Assembly (NCBI RefSeq): GCF_043194295.1
Contig: NZ_JBAFVK010000009.1
Source of the DNA: Xanthobacter autotrophicus
GTDB taxonomy: Bacteria; Pseudomonadota; Alphaproteobacteria; Rhizobiales; Xanthobacteraceae
Length of the DNA stretch: 64,000 bases
Strand: one strand, 5' to 3'
Positions 1 through 7,665 of the stretch are shown here, one piece after another. The position numbers and the translations under genes were made by a program. Numbering within the stretch: position 1 is the first letter of the stretch; each line of letters begins with the position of its first letter. Below the pieces are notes generated by a model, which did no database searches, was not told where the DNA came from, and was given only the letters and a program-made list of their open reading frames with translations.

Positions 1-257
1 ACGATGGGGATGGCATCGCGGGTGGTGAGCACCCCGCCGCGCACCAGATTGCCGCTGATGACCGCCACCGCATTGGAGGACTGGGTCGCCGCACCGGCCA
101 GCGTGCCGCACAGCAGCCCCGCGAACGGCGAGCGGGTGGCCGTTCGCAGCAGATTGCGCACCCGCCGGCCCGTGGCCTGTTGCAGGTGCGTCGACATGAT
201 CTTCAGTCCGACGAAGAGCAGGCCCAGCCCGGCGAGAATTTGCGCAATGATCGCCAT
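1..257 (-). CDS. Na/Pi cotransporter family protein (N-terminal part, runs off the window)
   Basis: The first 85 or so codons of a gene whose end lies beyond the left edge. The start ATG is at 257. The protein begins with a hydrophobic segment followed by a GLKIMSTHLQQATGRRVRNL stretch and then GTLAGAATQSSNAV. The QSSNA signature and the order of these blocks are typical of the PF02690 Na+/phosphate cotransporter family in bacteria, integral inner-membrane proteins that often carry a PhoU-like C-terminal domain. That domain cannot be seen here. The assignment rests on the N-terminal motif only; substrate is inferred from family. Confidence 0.75.
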   Translation of the reverse strand, partial: MAIIAQILAGLGLLFVGLKIMSTHLQQATGRRVRNLLRTATRSPFAGLLCGTLAGAATQSSNAVAVISGNLVRGGVLTTRDAIPI

Positions 258-496
258 GGCTGCTCCGCAGCGTCCTCTTTCGGCATAGTGGGATGACCGG
301 CGAGCTTACGGCGGGTCTGTATCATTATGACGACAGCGGAGCGATCCCGTCCGGTGCCACGGTGCCGCGGGCGGGGGGAGCGTCATGCAGGAGCGCTATG
401 GGAGAGCACCATGGGGGAGCGCGCGCGGCCGCCCGCCGCCGGCCCCTCGCCTTTCTCGCGCTCACCGACTTGCCCTGCCCCGCTCCCGAACCGGCC

Positions 497-940
497 TCAG
501 TCCGGCTTGCCGGCAATCAGGGTCAGGTGATTTTCGTCACCTTCCCGGGCATAGGCGAGGGTTTCCAGGAAGTTGCGCATGAGCTGCACGCCATGACCGC
601 CGATCTTGGCATCCTCGATGGAAGCCGGCACCACCGGTTCGGAGATGGTGGTGGGATCGAACGCCATGCCGTTGTCGATCAGCCGCACCGCCACCCGCCC
701 TTCCGGCAGGCGATAGCACTCGATGCGGATGCGCGGGACGGCGGTGCTGTCCTGGAAGCCATAGGACACCACATTGGTCAGCGCCTCTTCCAGCGACAGC
801 TCCAGGGCGAATCGGGTGGCCTGAGACCAGCCCTCGTCTTCGGCCAGGGCGCCGAGCCAGCCGGTTGCCTTGGTGATGTCGTCGATGCGTGCATCCACAT
901 TGAGGGAGGAGATCAGGCTTTCGGCGAGCAGCGCGGACAT
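497..940 (-). CDS. RsbW-like ATP-binding anti-sigma/switch kinase
   Basis: A 147-residue GHKL-type ATPase. Visible motifs are the N-box EEALTNVVSYGF, the G1 box DNGMAFDP and the G2 box GGHGVQLMRNF, the set found in the RsbW/SpoIIAB (HATPase_c_2) group. Such kinases phosphorylate a STAS partner and sequester a target protein. The start at 940 (MSALLAES) lies 10 bases after the STAS stop codon, so the two form a kinase-antagonist pair; a longer frame to 1036 would overlap the STAS gene. No sigma factor is encoded nearby, so the downstream target is unknown. Upstream 258-496 contains no gene. Confidence 0.85.
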   Translation of the reverse strand: MSALLAESLISSLNVDARIDDITKATGWLGALAEDEGWSQATRFALELSLEEALTNVVSYGFQDSTAVPRIRIECYRLPEGRVAVRLIDNGMAFDPTTISEPVVPASIEDAKIGGHGVQLMRNFLETLAYAREGDENHLTLIAGKPD

Positions 941-950
941 GGGCGTGCCG

Positions 951-1301
951 TCACGTGCCGCTGGAGGAGCCCGCCGCGGCGAGCGCCTCATCCCGCGTGG
1001 CGTGGATTGCCACCAGCTGGTGCACGCCGGTTGCAATCAGAACCTTCTCCACCTGCGGGTCGCAGGCACACAGGTGCATGCTGCCGCCCTTGCGTCGCAG
1101 CCCCTTGGCGCCCGTCAGCAGCAGCCGGATTCCGATGGAGGCCATGAACGGCGTGTGGGAGAGGTCCACCAGCACCACGTTCGCCGCGTCGCAGGTGGCC
1201 TTGAACTGCGTCTCCACCAGGGCAGCGCCGGAAATGTCGAGACGCCCGTCGAGGCTGACGAGGACGAGGCCGGGTCCGAGCGGCTGACTCTCGATCTTCA
1301 T
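951..1301 (-). CDS. STAS domain anti-sigma factor antagonist
   Basis: A 116-residue single STAS domain protein (SpoIIAA/RsbV type). It has the usual LVSLDGRLDISGA beginning and the VLVDLSHTPFMASIGIRLLL block, in which the serine of ASIG occupies the position phosphorylated by the cognate kinase. Start chosen at 1301 (MKIESQPLG); the upstream extension in frame is low-complexity Arg/Ala sequence. It precedes the RsbW-like kinase by 10 bases, so co-transcription is likely. The SpoIIE-type phosphatase at 7665-9716 is the obvious candidate to dephosphorylate it, which is inference from gene context. Confidence 0.88.
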   Translation of the reverse strand: MKIESQPLGPGLVLVSLDGRLDISGAALVETQFKATCDAANVVLVDLSHTPFMASIGIRLLLTGAKGLRRKGGSMHLCACDPQVEKVLIATGVHQLVAIHATRDEALAAAGSSSGT

Positions 1302-1439
1302 GCGCGCGTGTCTCTCACCATCAAAGCGGGCCGAACCGGCCACAAGGTGGCCCGCCGGCCGCGACAGCTTAGTGAAAACCGCCGGACGCGGAAACACCGG
1401 CGAACCACGCCGGAGCCTTCGCCCTCAGAGTTTTTGTCC

Positions 1440-2126
1440 TCAGGCCTCCGCCGTTCCCTTTCGGGGCGGCGCGAACAGGACGCCCGCAGCGCCGCATTCC
1501 AGCCGGCTGCGCTCGTAGCCATGGGAGCCTTGGGCGAACAGCGCCTTCTGCCGCTCGGTGTCGAGCGGATCGACCAGCACCGCTTCCGCCGGATCATAGG
1601 TGCTGCCGTCGCGCACCAGCACATAGCGGGCATAGCCGCCGAAGAAGAGCTGGATGTCGTGGATGGGGAAGCCTTCGGCGAGCAGGCTCGACCAGCTGGG
1701 CGTGTTCACCGGCGCGGCGGTGGAGAACAGCACCATGTCGGCGGGCGCGGCCTTGACCCGCGCCGCGATCAATACCCGCTGGAGCCCCCGCCCGCGATAG
1801 GCCGGATGCACGGACGCCCCGGCGAGCCGGCCCACCTTGGTCTCCGGCCGCAGGCCGAGCAGACGGTGCGGCCCGTCCTTGGGGGTGTGGTCGTGCTGAA
1901 GAATCCCGTAGGCCACCAGCAAAGCGCCATCGTAGAGCCCGACCGTCCAGCCACGACCGCCGAGGATCCCCTCGAAATACGAGCGGTTCTCAGGCTTCAC
2001 CACCTCCGGCCGCACCAGCGGGCCGATGGCGAGGTGGTGCAGCGCGTCGACCGCATCGAGGTCGTCCGGGCCGAGCGCGCGGGAGGTGAGCGGTTCGGTC
2101 TGTGCGAACTCGCGCAGGGCGTTCAT
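1440..2126 (-). CDS. GNAT family N-acetyltransferase
   Basis: A 228-residue protein with the GNAT core: GASVHPAYRGRGLQRVLIAA is the acetyl-CoA binding motif A (Q/RxxGxG/A) at about residues 124-143. An atypical C-terminal extension of about 60 residues (from VLVRDGSTYD) follows the domain. The ATG overlaps the stop of the upstream binding-protein gene by one base (TGATG), so the two are translationally coupled. Substrate is not evident. Its fixed place in an operon with sensor proteins suggests modification of a small molecule or protein in the same response, which is inference. Confidence 0.75.
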   Translation of the reverse strand: MNALREFAQTEPLTSRALGPDDLDAVDALHHLAIGPLVRPEVVKPENRSYFEGILGGRGWTVGLYDGALLVAYGILQHDHTPKDGPHRLLGLRPETKVGRLAGASVHPAYRGRGLQRVLIAARVKAAPADMVLFSTAAPVNTPSWSSLLAEGFPIHDIQLFFGGYARYVLVRDGSTYDPAEAVLVDPLDTERQKALFAQGSHGYERSRLECGAAGVLFAPPRKGTAEA

Positions 2127-3184
2127 CAGGTGATCACTTCCGCATAGTTGAGCATGGCGATGGGCGGATACACCCCGAGCTGCTTGGCGATGTTCATATT
2201 AATGATGAGCGCGAAGCGACGCAGCGTCTCTATGGGAATATCCCGAGGGGGCACCCGCTGCACCAGCACTTCCACCGCCTTCGAGGCGGCCAGCTGGCCA
2301 ACCGAATAATACCGGCTCACCAGTCCCACGAGGCCGAGCCCCTCCCGCAGAAAGAATTCGGTGGCGCCGAAGGTGGGCAGTCCCGCGGCCAGCGCCGCCG
2401 GCCCCACCCGGTCGAAGATGGTGGCAAGGAAGGTATCGGCCGGCAGATAAAGCCAGTCGGCGCCCTGCGCCTTCAGGTTGCGGACGAAGTCTTCCACCCC
2501 GTCTCCGGTGGGCCGGCTGCCCACCATGGTGAGGGGCTGGGCGATGACGCTGGCGTTGATGCCGGCGCAGAAGGCCTGCATCTCCTCGATGATGGCCACC
2601 GAGTTGCGCTCGTTCGGCGAGTAGATGACACCCACCTTGCGGAACGCCTTGTAGCTCTGCATGGCGCGCATCTGCACGTCGGTGGGCACCACATGCACCG
2701 CGCCGGTGACGTTGCGCCCGGAGGACGCGAGAGAGGGCGCGATCTTCACCTGCACCGGCGCCGCCACCAGCGCGAATACCACCGGGATGTCGTGCACGTA
2801 GGGCGAATCCGGCGGAGCGTCGTAGGGGCCGGCGACGGCAAGGGTGTTGGGGGTGCCGTAGGTATAGATGAGATCCGGCTTGAAGGTGGGCAGCACCTCC
2901 GCCAGGATCGGCTTTACCCGGCTGGCGTCGCGCTCCACGTCGCGGGTGAGAAACTCCACCTTGATCTCATTGGCGGCGAAATAGTCGCGGAAGCCCCGCT
3001 CCACGTCGGTATCGCCCCGGAAGGTGAGCATCAGGACGCGGAACGGCTCGGACCGCGGCGCGGCGGCCGCTCCGGGGCCGGCCTGCCCATTGGCGGACGG
3101 CTGGGCATGGGCGCCGGGCAGCCGGCCGGCGAGCCCCGCGGCGCCGGCGCCGAGGCCCAGGGCGAGGAGGGAGCGGCGGTCCAT
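2126..3184 (-). CDS. ABC-type periplasmic substrate-binding protein (PF04392-like), orphan
   Basis: A 352-residue exported protein. The N-terminus DRRSLLALGLGAGAAGLAG, ending near AHA-QPS, resembles a twin-arginine signal followed by a cleavage site. The body (FRVLMLTFRGDTDVERGFRDY, LPTFKPDLIYTYGTPNTLAV, GVIYSPNERNSVAIIEEMQA) matches the ABC_sub_bind (PF04392, TrpX-like) type. No permease or ATPase gene is adjacent. It sits between an MFS-sensor fusion (stop and start adjoin at 3184) and a GNAT gene (1-base overlap). A role as periplasmic ligand receptor for the sensors, not as part of a transporter, is inferred from context. Confidence 0.75.
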   Translation of the reverse strand: MDRRSLLALGLGAGAAGLAGRLPGAHAQPSANGQAGPGAAAAPRSEPFRVLMLTFRGDTDVERGFRDYFAANEIKVEFLTRDVERDASRVKPILAEVLPTFKPDLIYTYGTPNTLAVAGPYDAPPDSPYVHDIPVVFALVAAPVQVKIAPSLASSGRNVTGAVHVVPTDVQMRAMQSYKAFRKVGVIYSPNERNSVAIIEEMQAFCAGINASVIAQPLTMVGSRPTGDGVEDFVRNLKAQGADWLYLPADTFLATIFDRVGPAALAAGLPTFGATEFFLREGLGLVGLVSRYYSVGQLAASKAVEVLVQRVPPRDIPIETLRRFALIINMNIAKQLGVYPPIAMLNYAEVIT

Positions 3185-5169
3185 CAGGCGGAGCTTCCTT
3201 CCGATGCGGCCGCGGACGAGGCGCGGCGGGGGTGATGCGCGGTTCTAAGCCCCGATAGCGCAAACAGGGCCGCTCCGGCTACTACCACCATGCCGATAAG
3301 CGCCGTCGCCGGGGCAAATCCGATGGTCGCCATGAGAAAACCGGCGCTGGCGGGGCCGGCGGCATTGCCGCTGCGTTCCACCAGCCGGAACAGGCCGAGA
3401 ACACCGGCTGCCCGGCCGCCGCCGAGGGCCGAGGCTGTGTCCGCCACCAGCGCCGACTGGGAGGCGATGGACATGGCCTGCCCGTAGCCCAGCGTCACCA
3501 GCGCCACCACGATGAAGGCGATCGACGGATGGAGCACCATGGCCATGGCGCCGAGTCCCGACACCAGCGCCCCGGCCACCACGAAGCCGCCGCGGGCGTC
3601 GAACCGGTCGGCCATGGCGGCGAAGAACGGCACCGCCAGCACCATGATGATGGGATAAATCATCTGGAAGCGGCCGATGGCGGCGGAGCTGTAGCCGAGG
3701 CGCTGCAATTCCAGCGGCACCAGGAGGAAGCACAGGGCGGCGAACAGGAACTTGGCGGGGAAGGCGCAGCCGAACAGCAGCGCCATGAGGCCCGGCGCCC
3801 GCGCCGCGTCCTTGAGATCGGAAAGGCCGATGCCTGCCGCAGCGCCCGCGCGCCGGACCGTCTTCGGCAGGGTCAGGAGCGCCACCACGAGGGCCACGAG
3901 GGCAAGGCCGGCGGAGGCCATGAAGGCGCTGGGCGCCCCCAGCCGGTCGGCGATGACGCCGCCGATGGGCGGCCCGCAGAGGCTCGCCACCATAATGGCC
4001 CGCACGAACACGGCGAGCGCCGCGCTGCGCGCCGCCCCGGCGGAAAAGTCCACCACATGGCCCTGGGAGGAGACGAAGACGAGGGCGTAGCCCACCGCCG
4101 TGGCGATGCGGGCGCCCACGAACAGGCCATAGGTGGGGCTGACCGCTGAAAGCGCATAGCCGGTGGCCGCCAGCAGGGCGCCGATGACGAATCCCGGCCG
4201 CCGGCCGAGCCGTTCGGAGATGCCGGCGAACGGCACCTGGCACAGGGCCACCACGGCCATGAAGGCGACGATGGGAAGGCTGGCCGCGAAATCCGGCGAG
4301 AACGCGCCGCTGCCGGCGATGGACTGGGCGAACCGCGGCAGGAACGGCCGCGTCAGTTCCTCCGCCAGCATGAACAGGAACAGGGCGGGACGCACCGCGA
4401 TGGCGGCCTCGCTCTCCGCCGCCTGGACCTGGCCGAGGCCGGTCCGGGTTTCAAGGTCCGCGAGCCGGGAGAGCGCCGTGGCGTCGCCCCGGGCCTGCGC
4501 CGCAGCCCTGATCGCCGCGTGGCGCTCGGCCAGGGCATCCACCTGGCGATCGATGGGCTCGACGAGATTGCCGGCGGCCCCGGGATTGCCTTCGTGCCGC
4601 GCCAGCACGCCCCGCCCCAGCGCCTTCAGGCGCCGTTCCACCGCCATGAGCGCGCCGATGCCGCGCGAGCCGACCACCAGCGCCACCAGCTCCAGCGCCA
4701 CCAGCAGGGAGACGATACCGATGAAGGCCACGTCCACCAGCACCGCGCCGACCTGGGCGGTGACCGCCGTGGGGTCCACCACGATCACCACGTCGCCGAG
4801 TCTTTTCCCGGACGGCACGGCCACTGGAACGCGGGCCTGCGGCGCGCCCTCGAAGTCGGCGGCGTCGCCCGCACTGGCCAGCTCCGTGCCCGCCGCCGAG
4901 ACGAGGCTGATCTGCGCGAATTCCGGATTGGCGGCGCGCAGGCTCTCGAAATATGCGCTCACCCCCACCAGCCGGTCGAATGGGACCCCGACCGTTTCGG
5001 CGCGACCCAGGAGGTCGGCGGCGGACCGCGCCACCGTGTTGGCCTTGGCCAGGATCTCGGGGGCGATGGTGCGCTGCGCCGCACGCTCGGCGCCCCAGCC
5101 GATGAAGGCGAGGGCCGAGCACAGAATCAGCACGATGGCGACGGTGATGCCGCCGCGCAGCCCGATCAT
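3184..5169 (-). CDS. Sensor-domain/MFS transporter fusion protein
   Basis: A 661-residue membrane protein with two parts. Residues 1-260 have a transmembrane helix (about 8-26), an extracytoplasmic segment (about 27-142), a second helix (about 145-167) and a cytoplasmic region likely helical (about 175-255). Residues 261-645 are a 12-helix major facilitator domain with the loop motif GISERLGRRPG. The N-terminal part resembles the sensors encoded at 5166-5870, 6096-6842 and 6832-7665, sharing a G(I/V)PF block, a later (I/S)LVSAAG block and a V(I/V)VDP block. ATG at 5169 overlaps the upstream stop by 4 bases (ATGA). Ordinary MFS proteins of about 400 residues lack such an extension. Confidence 0.85.
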   Translation of the reverse strand: MIGLRGGITVAIVLILCSALAFIGWGAERAAQRTIAPEILAKANTVARSAADLLGRAETVGVPFDRLVGVSAYFESLRAANPEFAQISLVSAAGTELASAGDAADFEGAPQARVPVAVPSGKRLGDVVIVVDPTAVTAQVGAVLVDVAFIGIVSLLVALELVALVVGSRGIGALMAVERRLKALGRGVLARHEGNPGAAGNLVEPIDRQVDALAERHAAIRAAAQARGDATALSRLADLETRTGLGQVQAAESEAAIAVRPALFLFMLAEELTRPFLPRFAQSIAGSGAFSPDFAASLPIVAFMAVVALCQVPFAGISERLGRRPGFVIGALLAATGYALSAVSPTYGLFVGARIATAVGYALVFVSSQGHVVDFSAGAARSAALAVFVRAIMVASLCGPPIGGVIADRLGAPSAFMASAGLALVALVVALLTLPKTVRRAGAAAGIGLSDLKDAARAPGLMALLFGCAFPAKFLFAALCFLLVPLELQRLGYSSAAIGRFQMIYPIIMVLAVPFFAAMADRFDARGGFVVAGALVSGLGAMAMVLHPSIAFIVVALVTLGYGQAMSIASQSALVADTASALGGGRAAGVLGLFRLVERSGNAAGPASAGFLMATIGFAPATALIGMVVVAGAALFALSGLRTAHHPRRASSAAASEGSSA

Positions 5170-5870
5170 GCCCGCCTCCCCGATCGTGAAGGCCCCGGCT
5201 TGGATGGGCCGGACGGGGCGCAGCCTTTTGTGGATGCGCCCGCCGCCTCGTTGTGCACGCTCTCCGCGGCGGCGAGGGCGGCCCGGGCCGCCGGGGGCCA
5301 CGCCTGCGGATCGGCGGCGCGCCGCACCGCCCGGCGCAGCAGGGCGGCCAGCAGCAGTCCGATGACGATGGTGGCGACGCCCGCGCCAATCAGTGCCGGC
5401 AGGGCGATCACCTTCAGGTCGTCGCCGAGGGCCGCCGCGCCCGCCGCGAGGATCTGCGGATCATACCGCACCACGACACGGCCGATGACCTCGTTGAGAT
5501 CGTTGCGGACCGGCCGAGTGAGACCGCGCCCGCCGTCCTGCGCCTCGGCGATGCCGACGCGCTGCGGATCGCTCGAGAACAGCACGATGCCGCGCTCGTC
5601 GGCCAGATCCATGGAGCGGATGGCTGGTTCCACCCGCGATTCCCGGTCCAGCAGGCTGGTCAGGGTGCTCTGCGCCGGCAGGGCGATGCCCAGCGAGGCG
5701 GCCTGCTCGGCCACGTCGGCGACCCGCTCGGCGGCGATGCCGAATCGCGCCTCGATGACCGAGCGATGGGCATTGAGCAAAGTGACATAGGAGAAGTAGG
5801 CGCCGAACGCGACGCATGCCGCCGCGATCAGTGCGAACACAGCGATCAGCCCGAGAGTGGTCCGCGCCAT
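5166..5870 (-). CDS. Membrane sensor protein with extracytoplasmic Cache-like segment
   Basis: A 234-residue protein with a transmembrane helix at about 7-27, an extracytoplasmic segment of about 125 residues and a second helix at about 154-178, then a short basic, proline-rich cytoplasmic tail. There is no HAMP, kinase or other output domain. The segment contains SLGIALP, DERGIVLFSSDPQRVG and GRVVVRYDP, the pattern of small ligand-binding PDC/Cache domains, and it resembles the segments of the neighbouring sensors. Start set at 5870 (MARTTLG); the frame continues upstream to 5951 without a better start. First gene of the leftward operon, 225 bases from the divergent operon. Confidence 0.75.
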   Translation of the reverse strand: MARTTLGLIAVFALIAAACVAFGAYFSYVTLLNAHRSVIEARFGIAAERVADVAEQAASLGIALPAQSTLTSLLDRESRVEPAIRSMDLADERGIVLFSSDPQRVGIAEAQDGGRGLTRPVRNDLNEVIGRVVVRYDPQILAAGAAALGDDLKVIALPALIGAGVATIVIGLLLAALLRRAVRRAADPQAWPPAARAALAAAESVHNEAAGASTKGCAPSGPSKPGPSRSGRRA

Positions 5871-6095
5871 GGGTTGGATCCGCGTGTCCCTGGTCCGCGT
5901 CCTGCGATCCGGGTGGTAGTACCGACGGACCGCAACTTGCAGCAAAGGCAATCTTGTACCCTTGCCCGCAGGCCCTTACATGCCACGAAAAGGGATCTGA
6001 GTTTGAAGGTTTTTTTGGTCACAGATGAGTTTTTGTCTGGTTTGGCTTGAAGCTGGCGGTTAACGTCCGCCCACCCTTCCACCGAAGCTCATTGC
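5871..6095. promoter_or_regulatory. Divergent intergenic region between the two sensor operons
   Basis: This 225-base gap separates the start codons of two divergently transcribed operons and must hold both promoters. It is noticeably more AT-rich than its surroundings between about 5980 and 6055. No sigma-54 or EcfG-type promoter and no clear palindromic operator could be identified by eye, so promoter positions are not assigned. Confidence 0.5.
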
Positions 6096-6842
6096 ATGAC
6101 TTTCGTAAGCCGGCTCATCCTGGTCGCTGTCCTTTCCGTGAGCGCTGCGGTGATCGCGGTGGCGGCCATCGCCTTCACGGCGAGCGACAAGGTCGGCGAG
6201 GAGATCGAGCGCGCCCGCGTCGCCAACCTGCTGGGCACCCTGCGCGCCTCCACCGAGGCCAACCTCTCCATCGGCCTGCTGCTCGACCAGATCTCGCTGC
6301 TGCAACCGCGCATCGAGCGCGAGAAGGCGAGCGACCCCTCCATCCTCGCCATCGACATTTTCAATGGCGCCGGCCGCGCCATCTATTCCACCGACCGCAG
6401 CGTCATCGGCGAGGAGGTCGCCCCGGACTGGGTGCGCCGCCTATCCACCGACGAGGTGTGGACCGCGGCGGAGCGCGGCGACACTGTGTTCGGCACCCGA
6501 TTCGAGAACGACCTCGGGGTCGCCGGCGGCATTTCCGTGACCGTCTCGGACGAGGCGCGCAGCTCCCGCGCCGACCGCCTCGGCCTCGACCTCATCTCCC
6601 GCACGGCGATCCTGATCCTGGCCGCCGCCCTGGCCGCCACCCTGGCCGCCGTGGCCTTCGCCTACGTCATGACCCGGCCGTTCGACCGGGCCGCCCGCAT
6701 CCTCAGCGGGGAGGGTGTGACATCGAACGACGACGGCGCCCTTACCCAGCTCGCCGATGACACGTTGAAAAGCTGGCGCGATGCCGAGGCCCGGGTCGAC
6801 CGCGGCCTCGGCCAGCTGGGAGCGCTCGACGATGCGGCATGA
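6096..6842 (+). CDS. Membrane sensor protein with extracytoplasmic Cache-like segment
   Basis: A 248-residue protein. Transmembrane helices lie at about 5-28 and 168-192, enclosing an extracytoplasmic segment of about 135 residues with ILAIDIFNGAGRAIYSTDRSVIG, the pattern of the strand-turn-strand part of PDC/Cache domains. After the second helix an ARILSGE...LADDTLKSW region of about 50 residues looks like a partial HAMP-type linker but no catalytic domain follows. First gene of the rightward operon; its end overlaps the next gene by 11 bases. Function as a receptor subunit is inferred. Confidence 0.75.
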   Translation: MTFVSRLILVAVLSVSAAVIAVAAIAFTASDKVGEEIERARVANLLGTLRASTEANLSIGLLLDQISLLQPRIEREKASDPSILAIDIFNGAGRAIYSTDRSVIGEEVAPDWVRRLSTDEVWTAAERGDTVFGTRFENDLGVAGGISVTVSDEARSSRADRLGLDLISRTAILILAAALAATLAAVAFAYVMTRPFDRAARILSGEGVTSNDDGALTQLADDTLKSWRDAEARVDRGLGQLGALDDAA

Positions 6843-7665
6843 GTTTGCGGAGGGGGGACGCGCCCGCCTGTTGACCGGCCTGTTTGCCCTCCTCGTCACC
6901 TTTCTCCTGGGCTCCGCCGCCGCGGCGCTGCTCATCAACGGCTACCGCACGCGGGTGGAGGAGAGCGCCCGGCGCGACGCTCTCGTCATCGGCACGTCGG
7001 TGGCGCGCACGCTGGCGCAGCAATTCGAGAAGGCCGCGCGCTTCGGCATCCCCTTGAAGCTGCTGCCGGGGGTTGAGATACACCTTTCCGAAACCCTTAC
7101 GCGCACGCCCGGCCTGACCCAGATCGTGCTGCGCGGTGCCGACGGGCGCGAGATCCGCAGCGCCATCGGCGAGCATCCGGGCACCGATTCGGTCTCCGCG
7201 CCGGTGATGGTGGACGGCAACACGGTGGCGTCGGTGGAGGTGACCACCAATCCGGCAGCCCTCGCCACCTCGTTCGCCGACATCGGCGTCAAGGCGGCGG
7301 TGGTGGTGGCGGTGTGCGCCGCCCTCGCGGCCCTTGCCGCCGGCCTGCTGGTGGGCGGCGCCCTGGAGCGCAGCCGCACCCGACTCACCGAGGGCCTCAT
7401 CGGGGCGGTGGAGGGCGAATACGGCACCTCCGACGACCCCCAGCGCTACAACCGCCGGTCCGGCCCCCACGGCGCGGTGGGCCGCGCGCTCCGGGCGCTG
7501 GAGCGCGGCAACCGGCGGGTCGCCGATCGCCGCGCCGTGTTCGAGGCCTATGCGGAGGAATTGCTGGCCGTGGATTTCGACGGAGGATTGCGGCCGGACG
7601 TGGAGCGGGTGCGGCGTGAGGTGCTGGCCGCACCCGGCGCGGCCGAGAAGGAACGGGGCGTCTGA
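6832..7665 (+). CDS. Membrane sensor protein with extracytoplasmic Cache-like segment
   Basis: A 277-residue protein with helices at about 13-36 and 153-176 and an extracytoplasmic segment between them holding RFGIPLKLLPGVE, IVLRGADGREIRSAIG and VEVTTNPAAL. Aligned by eye, this order (GIPL, then G-x-E-hydrophobic-x-S, then V-x-V-x-x-P) recurs in the MFS fusion and in the protein at 5166-5870. The 95-residue cytoplasmic tail has no recognised catalytic domain. ATG at 6832 lies inside the end of the preceding gene, and the TGA shares one base with the ATG of the phosphatase gene (TGATG), so the three genes are coupled. Confidence 0.75.
   Translation: MRHEFAEGGRARLLTGLFALLVTFLLGSAAAALLINGYRTRVEESARRDALVIGTSVARTLAQQFEKAARFGIPLKLLPGVEIHLSETLTRTPGLTQIVLRGADGREIRSAIGEHPGTDSVSAPVMVDGNTVASVEVTTNPAALATSFADIGVKAAVVVAVCAALAALAAGLLVGGALERSRTRLTEGLIGAVEGEYGTSDDPQRYNRRSGPHGAVGRALRALERGNRRVADRRAVFEAYAEELLAVDFDGGLRPDVERVRREVLAAPGAAEKERGV

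Noticed and set aside
1..288. 94-codon + strand frame at the left edge
   Set aside because: Antisense to the Na/Pi cotransporter N-terminus, whose QSSNA motif supports the minus-strand gene.
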